A stretch of 8,274 nucleotides of DNA from Acidobacteriota bacterium (GTDB lineage: Bacteria; Acidobacteriota; Thermoanaerobaculia; Thermoanaerobaculales; Thermoanaerobaculaceae). Made by a program: the position numbers and the translations under genes. Each line of letters starts with the position of its first letter. The stretch's first letter is position 1. Location: the NCBI GenBank assembly GCA_021782525.1, contig JAJXUY010000052.1, forward strand, positions 1-8,274. Reading direction: 5' to 3'. This document shows, piece after piece, positions 5,203 through 8,274 of the stretch. Below the pieces are notes generated by a model. That model was not told the DNA's origin. It made no database searches and saw only the letters and a list, made by a program, of their open reading frames with translations.

Positions 5203-6894
5203 ATGGGCGATCGCGACGAGAGGATGGCGGCGATCCGCAAGGCGTTTCCCGCTGGGAGCGTCGAAGAGGTGCCGGGCGGGGACATGCTGACGCTGCGCGT
5301 GGACCGGCGCGCGCTTCCCGAGTTGGCGCGGCGGCTCAAGGCCGACCCGGCGCTCGACTGCAAGCTGCTGCTCGACGTCTGCGGCGCCGACTACCCCGGC
5401 CGCGCGGAGCGCTTCGAGGTCGTCTACCACCTGGCCTCGTTGCAGCACCCGTTCCGGCTCCGCCTCAAGGTGCCGGTGCCCGAATCTGACCCGGTGGTGC
5501 CGTCCGTATTCGGCGTGTGGAAGGCCGCCGACTGGTTCGAACGCGAGGCGTTCGACATGTTCGGCATCCGCTTCGAGGGCCACCCCAACCTCAAGCGCAT
5601 CCTCTGCCACGGCGCCTTCCAGGGGCACGCCCTGCGCAAGGACTACGACGCCGGGCAGCGCTGGCTGCTGCGCGAGGCCGAGCAGGAGCTGCCGGCGTGG
5701 GCGACCGAGCGGGTCGAGGACGGTGACCACTTCGAGACCCAGGTTCTCAACCTCGGCCCGTCGCACCCCGCGACTCACGGCACGTTGCGTACCGTCGTCA
5801 GGCTCGACGGCGAGCTGATCACCAGGGCCGAGGTCGAGATCGGATACCTCCACCGCTGCTTCGAGAAGATGGCGGAGAGCCACACCTGGAACCAGGTGAT
5901 CCCGTACACCGACCGCCTCAACTACTGCTCGGCGATGATGAACGGCGTCGGGTACGCGCTCGCGGTCGAGAAGATGCTCGGCGTCGAGGCGCCGCCGCGG
6001 GCGCAGACGATCCGGCTGATCCTCTCGGAGCTGTCGCGGATCATGGACCACATCGTGGACATCGGGGCCAACCTCAACGACCTCGGCGCGATGACGCCGT
6101 TCCTGTACATGTACGAGGCGCGCGAGGAGATCTACTCACTGCTGGAAGCGTGCTGCGGCAGCCGCCTGACGATGTCGTACGTCCGCATCGGGGGGCTCTC
6201 GCACGACGTGCCGCACGACTTCGCCGACTCGGTGCGCTACCTGCTGCGGCGCATTCCGAAGCTGATCGGCGACATGGAGACGCTGATCACCAACAACCGG
6301 ATCTTCCGCGACCGCACCGAGGGGGTCGGCAAGCTCTCCGCCGAAGAGGCCGTGGACTGGGGCTGGACGGGGCCGTGCCTGCGCTCCACCGGCGTGGCGT
6401 ACGACGTGCGCAAGGCGTATCCGTACCTCGGCTACGAGACGTACGACTTCAAGGTGCCGGTGTCGCACGGCGGTGACACCTACGCCCGCTACCTCGTCCG
6501 GGTCGAGGAGATGAAACAGTCGCTCGCGCTCGTGGAGCAGGCGCTGGTGCGGCTCGAGGCGGGGCCGGTCATCATCGACGACCACAACGTCGCCTTGCCT
6601 CCCAAGGCCGAGGTCTACACCGAGATGGAGTCGCTGATCTGGCACTTCAAGCTGATCATGGAGGGAATGAAGGTGCCGGCGGGGGAGGGGTACGGGTTCA
6701 CGGAAGCGGCGAACGGGGAGCTCGGGTACTACGTGGTCTCGGACGGCGGCGGCAAGCCGTACCGCATCAAGGTCCGGCCGCCGTGCTTCGCCATCTTCCA
6801 GGCCTACCCTCACATGATCGAGGACCACATGGTGGCGGACGCAGTGGCGATCCTGGGCAGCCTCAACGTGATCGCCGGGGAGCTCGACCGATGA
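5203..6894 (+). CDS. nuoCD: NADH-quinone oxidoreductase subunit C/D fusion
   Basis: A 563-residue fusion, as in E. coli NuoC, whose ORF is uninterrupted. The NuoC part (~1-165) contains the 30-kDa subunit signature ADWFEREAFDMFGIRFEGHPNLKRIL (109-134). The NuoD part (~175-563) begins FETQVLNLGPSHPATHGTLR. By spacing to the bovine 49-kDa and Thermus Nqo4 subunits, H192 and Y241 correspond to the quinone-headgroup His/Tyr pair, and D293 (NDLGAMTPF) to the conserved Asp nearby. The end GSLNVIAGELDR is typical of NuoD. The NiFe-binding CxxC pairs of the related group 4 hydrogenase large subunits are absent, so this is a quinone-type subunit. ATG 5203 follows a GGGTGGGGGTGGG stretch that may serve as ribosome site; GTG 5191 and 5197 are in frame just upstream. 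The stop overlaps the nuoI start (ATGA). Confidence 0.96.
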   Translation: MGDRDERMAAIRKAFPAGSVEEVPGGDMLTLRVDRRALPELARRLKADPALDCKLLLDVCGADYPGRAERFEVVYHLASLQHPFRLRLKVPVPESDPVVPSVFGVWKAADWFEREAFDMFGIRFEGHPNLKRILCHGAFQGHALRKDYDAGQRWLLREAEQELPAWATERVEDGDHFETQVLNLGPSHPATHGTLRTVVRLDGELITRAEVEIGYLHRCFEKMAESHTWNQVIPYTDRLNYCSAMMNGVGYALAVEKMLGVEAPPRAQTIRLILSELSRIMDHIVDIGANLNDLGAMTPFLYMYEAREEIYSLLEACCGSRLTMSYVRIGGLSHDVPHDFADSVRYLLRRIPKLIGDMETLITNNRIFRDRTEGVGKLSAEEAVDWGWTGPCLRSTGVAYDVRKAYPYLGYETYDFKVPVSHGGDTYARYLVRVEEMKQSLALVEQALVRLEAGPVIIDDHNVALPPKAEVYTEMESLIWHFKLIMEGMKVPAGEGYGFTEAANGELGYYVVSDGGGKPYRIKVRPPCFAIFQAYPHMIEDHMVADAVAILGSLNVIAGELDR

Positions 6895-7472
6895 AGAGCG
6901 ACGACGTGGTCGTGTGCGATCCCAGGCCCCTCACCTTCACGCAGCGTTTCTATCTCGTCGAGGTGGTCAAGGGCCTGGCCGTGACGCTGCGCCACTTCCT
7001 CGGCAACCTCTTCGCCCGCAAGTACACGGTGACCGTCGAGTGGCCCGAGGTCAAGCGGGAGTACTCCGAGCGCCTGCGTGGGCGCCACATCCTGCTCGCC
7101 AAACCGGACGGCTCTCCCCGCTGCGTGGCCTGCTACATGTGCGAGGAGGCGTGCCCGGCTCAGTGCATCCACATCGAGGCCGAGGACGATCCCACGAGCC
7201 CCTCGATCGAGTACGAGAAGCGCCCCAAGGTCTTCACCATCGACCTGCTGCGCTGCGTCTACTGCGGGTTCTGCGTCGACGCCTGCCCCAAGGAGGCGAT
7301 CGTGATGTCACGCACCCACGAGATGGCGTTCGGCGCTCGCGAGGAGGCGATCGTCGGGCTCGACGAGCTCCTGCAGAAGGGTCCGTACGAGCAGCTCGAC
7401 CTCGGCTACCGGCCGTACTTCGGGGCGCCGAGGAGCAAGATCGAGCTGCCGATCCCGGTCAAGGCGCGGTGA
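6891..7472 (+). CDS. nuoI: NADH-quinone oxidoreductase subunit I (2x[4Fe-4S])
   Basis: A 193-residue ferredoxin-like subunit with two complete CxxCxxCxxxCP motifs: C78-C81-C84-C88 (CVACYMCEEACP) and C122-C125-C128-C132 (CVYCGFCVDACP). These bind clusters N6a and N6b, which pass electrons from NuoG to N2 in NuoB. The N-terminal amphipathic stretch (FYLVEVVKGLAVTLRHFLGNLFARKYTVTVEWPE, 20-53) is the usual membrane-associating segment, and the C-terminal tail GYRPYFGAPRSKIELPIPVKAR is family-like. The start overlaps the nuoCD stop by ATGA, and GGGGAG (6877-6882) sits 8 bases upstream. It is the last gene of the run: no nuoH, nuoJ or other subunit follows, and the next gene is on the opposite strand beyond a hairpin beginning 23 bases after the stop. 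Confidence 0.95.
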   Translation: MKSDDVVVCDPRPLTFTQRFYLVEVVKGLAVTLRHFLGNLFARKYTVTVEWPEVKREYSERLRGRHILLAKPDGSPRCVACYMCEEACPAQCIHIEAEDDPTSPSIEYEKRPKVFTIDLLRCVYCGFCVDACPKEAIVMSRTHEMAFGAREEAIVGLDELLQKGPYEQLDLGYRPYFGAPRSKIELPIPVKAR

Positions 7473-7486
7473 GCCCCGGCTGCGGG

Positions 7487-7519
7487 AAAAACGATGGGGC
7501 GGCGCCGAAGCGCCGCCCC
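7487..7519 (-). terminator. Intrinsic terminator of the cold-shock gene (UUCG tetraloop)
   Basis: A perfect 10-bp GC stem (7496-7505 paired with 7510-7519) closes a four-base loop. Read on the - strand the loop is TTCG closed by C-G, the very stable cUUCGg tetraloop. ATCG and then a run of five T (7491-7487) follow. It lies 24 bases past the csp stop. Read on the + strand, the same stem is followed by only TGGTTGTTGG, so it could terminate nuoI more weakly; the two genes are convergent. Confidence 0.9.
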
Positions 7520-7542
7520 TGGTTGTTGGCCTGATCCGACGG

Positions 7543-7743
7543 TTAGATCGCGCGGACGTTGGCCGCCTGCAGGCCCTTGGGGCCGCGGACGACGTCGAAC
7601 TCGACCCGCGCACCCTCCTTGAGCGTGCGGAAGCCCTCGCCGGCGATGGCGGTGTAGTGGACGAACACGTCCTCGCCGCCCTCCTGGGTGATGAAGCCAA
7701 AGCCCTTGGTATCGTTGAACCACTTGACAGTTCCCTGCGCCAT
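7543..7743 (-). CDS. CspA-family cold-shock protein
   Basis: A 66-residue single OB-fold cold-shock domain, normal length. The RNA-binding motifs are intact: RNP1 KGFGFI (13-18) and RNP2 VFVHY (26-30), within [20 protein letters not shown] and [10 protein letters not shown]. It ends LQAANVRAI like many bacterial Csp proteins. These bind single-stranded RNA and DNA and act as RNA chaperones in the cytoplasm. The start ATG (complement of 7741-7743) is preceded 8 bases upstream by AAGGAG (complement of 7752-7757), which excludes the longer in-frame upstream start at 7818. The gene is followed by a strong terminator and preceded by a ~235-base non-coding region with a promoter candidate and a hairpin. 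Temperature control itself cannot be seen from the sequence; many family members are constitutive. Confidence 0.96.
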   Translation of the reverse strand: MAQGTVKWFNDTKGFGFITQEGGEDVFVHYTAIAGEGFRTLKEGARVEFDVVRGPKGLQAANVRAI

Positions 7744-7816
7744 GCTGCTATCTCCTTGTTGCTGGCGGCGTTGGAAAGCCGCCCTTCGCTGTGCCGGGTG
7801 CGTCCCGGCGTACGCC

Positions 7817-7847
7817 AAAAAGCCGCAAGGACGCTGCCCCTTGCGGC
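7817..7847 (-). terminator. Terminator-like hairpin between the EF-G gene and csp (terminator or leader attenuator)
   Basis: A perfect 9-bp stem, GCCGCAAGG / CCTTGCGGC (7839-7847 with 7822-7830), closes an 8-base loop. Read on the - strand it is followed directly by TTTTT (7821-7817), the form of an intrinsic terminator. It lies about 130 bases after the EF-G stop and about 75 bases before the csp ATG. It may end the EF-G transcript. However, the only good promoter I see for csp lies upstream of it, so it may instead act inside the csp leader. Confidence 0.75.
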
Positions 7848-7900
7848 GGGTTAACCTCGACCTTGAACTGCTCCGCGACAGCCGAAAAACTCACACACGC

Positions 7901-7929
7901 AAGCTCTCACACTCCTCACCAGTTGTCAA
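7901..7929 (-). promoter_or_regulatory. Candidate promoter for csp (consensus -35, extended -10)
   Basis: On the - strand a perfect TTGACA (complement of 7924-7929) is followed after 17 bases by GAGCTT (complement of 7901-7906). GAGCTT matches TATAAT only at the critical A2 and T6, but TGA directly before it supplies an extended -10 TGn. Initiation near 7894 would give a leader of about 150 bases before csp, similar to the long leaders of cspA-type genes. No promoter-like sequence is visible in the ~60 bases between the hairpin and the csp ribosome site. Confidence 0.5.
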
Positions 7930-7978
7930 GCCCCCGGGCACGGGCCCCGTCCGCGCGCGCACCCCGGCAGGCGAGGCC

Positions 7979-8274
7979 CTACTCCTCCTCCTCCTCGGAC
8001 TCGGTGCCGGCCGCGGCGGCGATGATCTTCTCCTGGATCTGGCGGGGCGCCTCGTCGTAGTGCGAGTACTCCATGTGGAAGTCGCCGCGCCCGCCGGTGA
8101 TCGAGCGCAGCGTCTGCGAGTAGGTGAGCATCTCCGCGAGCGGCACCTGGGCCTTGACCACGGTCTGGCCGTCCGCGGGCTCCATGCCCTGCACGCGCCC
8201 GCGGCGGGAGTTGAGGTCACCCATGATGTCCCCGAGGAACTCGTCCGGCGCCGTGATCTCGACCTGCATGACCG
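7979..8274 (-). CDS. fusA: Elongation factor G, C-terminal end (5' part beyond window)
   Basis: The frame runs in from the right edge and stops at TAG (complement of 7979-7981). About 97 residues of EF-G domain V and the tail are visible: VMQVEITAPDEFLGDIMGDLNSRRGRVQGME matches the conserved EP(I/V)M(K)VEV..PEE..G...GDLN.RRG block, and PLAEMLTYSQTLRSITGGRGDFHMEYSHYDEAP matches PL..MFGY...LRS.T.GRG.F.MEF.HY..VP. EF-G is the GTPase that drives ribosomal translocation and, with RRF, recycling; domain V contacts the ribosome and helps tRNA movement. The C-terminus ends in an acidic run, TESEEEEE, encoded by repeated GAG. Whether this is the main fusA or a second EF-G paralogue cannot be told, as the G domain is outside the window. 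Confidence 0.93.
   Translation of the reverse strand, partial: VMQVEITAPDEFLGDIMGDLNSRRGRVQGMEPADGQTVVKAQVPLAEMLTYSQTLRSITGGRGDFHMEYSHYDEAPRQIQEKIIAAAAGTESEEEEE

Noticed and set aside
4619..7472. Group 4 [NiFe]-hydrogenase (Hyc/Ech-like) instead of complex I
   Set aside because: The NuoD part lacks both CxxC pairs needed to bind NiFe, keeps the quinone-site His, Tyr and Asp, and ends in the NuoD-type GELDR.

Overview
This is a GC-rich (roughly 70 % by eye) bacterial chromosomal window. A TonB-dependent receptor tail shows a Gram-negative envelope. NuoC and NuoD are fused, and EF-G has an acidic tail. Together these suggest an Acidobacteriota- or Myxococcota/Desulfobacterota-like organism, but the phylum is an inference with low confidence. 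I see no phage, insertion sequence, CRISPR array, tRNA or rRNA.

Left part (1-2841, + strand): the last ~120 codons of a TonB-dependent outer-membrane receptor; a small secreted protein of unknown function with its own promoter and ribosome binding site; a stand-alone ferritin-like (rubrerythrin-type) di-iron protein; a DinB-fold protein with an intact His triad; and an alkyltransferase-like protein (ATL) in which Trp replaces the catalytic Cys of O6-alkylguanine-DNA alkyltransferase. The last three look like small stress or repair proteins, though nothing proves that they act together.

Middle (2853-7472, + strand): xerD (tyrosine recombinase with all catalytic residues) overlaps by ATGA with a secreted lytic transglycosylase. 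After a short gap holding a perfect TATAAT comes a compact complex I cluster: nuoB, then a fused nuoCD, then nuoI (ATGA overlap). These subunits carry iron-sulfur clusters N2, N6a and N6b and part of the quinone site. The membrane subunits (A, H, J-N) and the NADH-input module (E, F, G) are not in the window, and the run ends at a terminator, so the rest of complex I must be encoded elsewhere or be absent.

Right part (7487-8274, - strand): a CspA-type cold-shock gene with an excellent intrinsic terminator, a strong Shine-Dalgarno and a long leader. The leader holds a second terminator-like hairpin, and upstream of that a consensus -35 box. The window ends in the C-terminal domain of elongation factor G.

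Most of the window is ordinary housekeeping sequence. The points most worth a second look are the isolated nuoB-CD-I cluster, the possible attenuator in the csp leader, the repeat flanking the nuoB -10 box, and the Lys at the arginine-finger position of the ATL.
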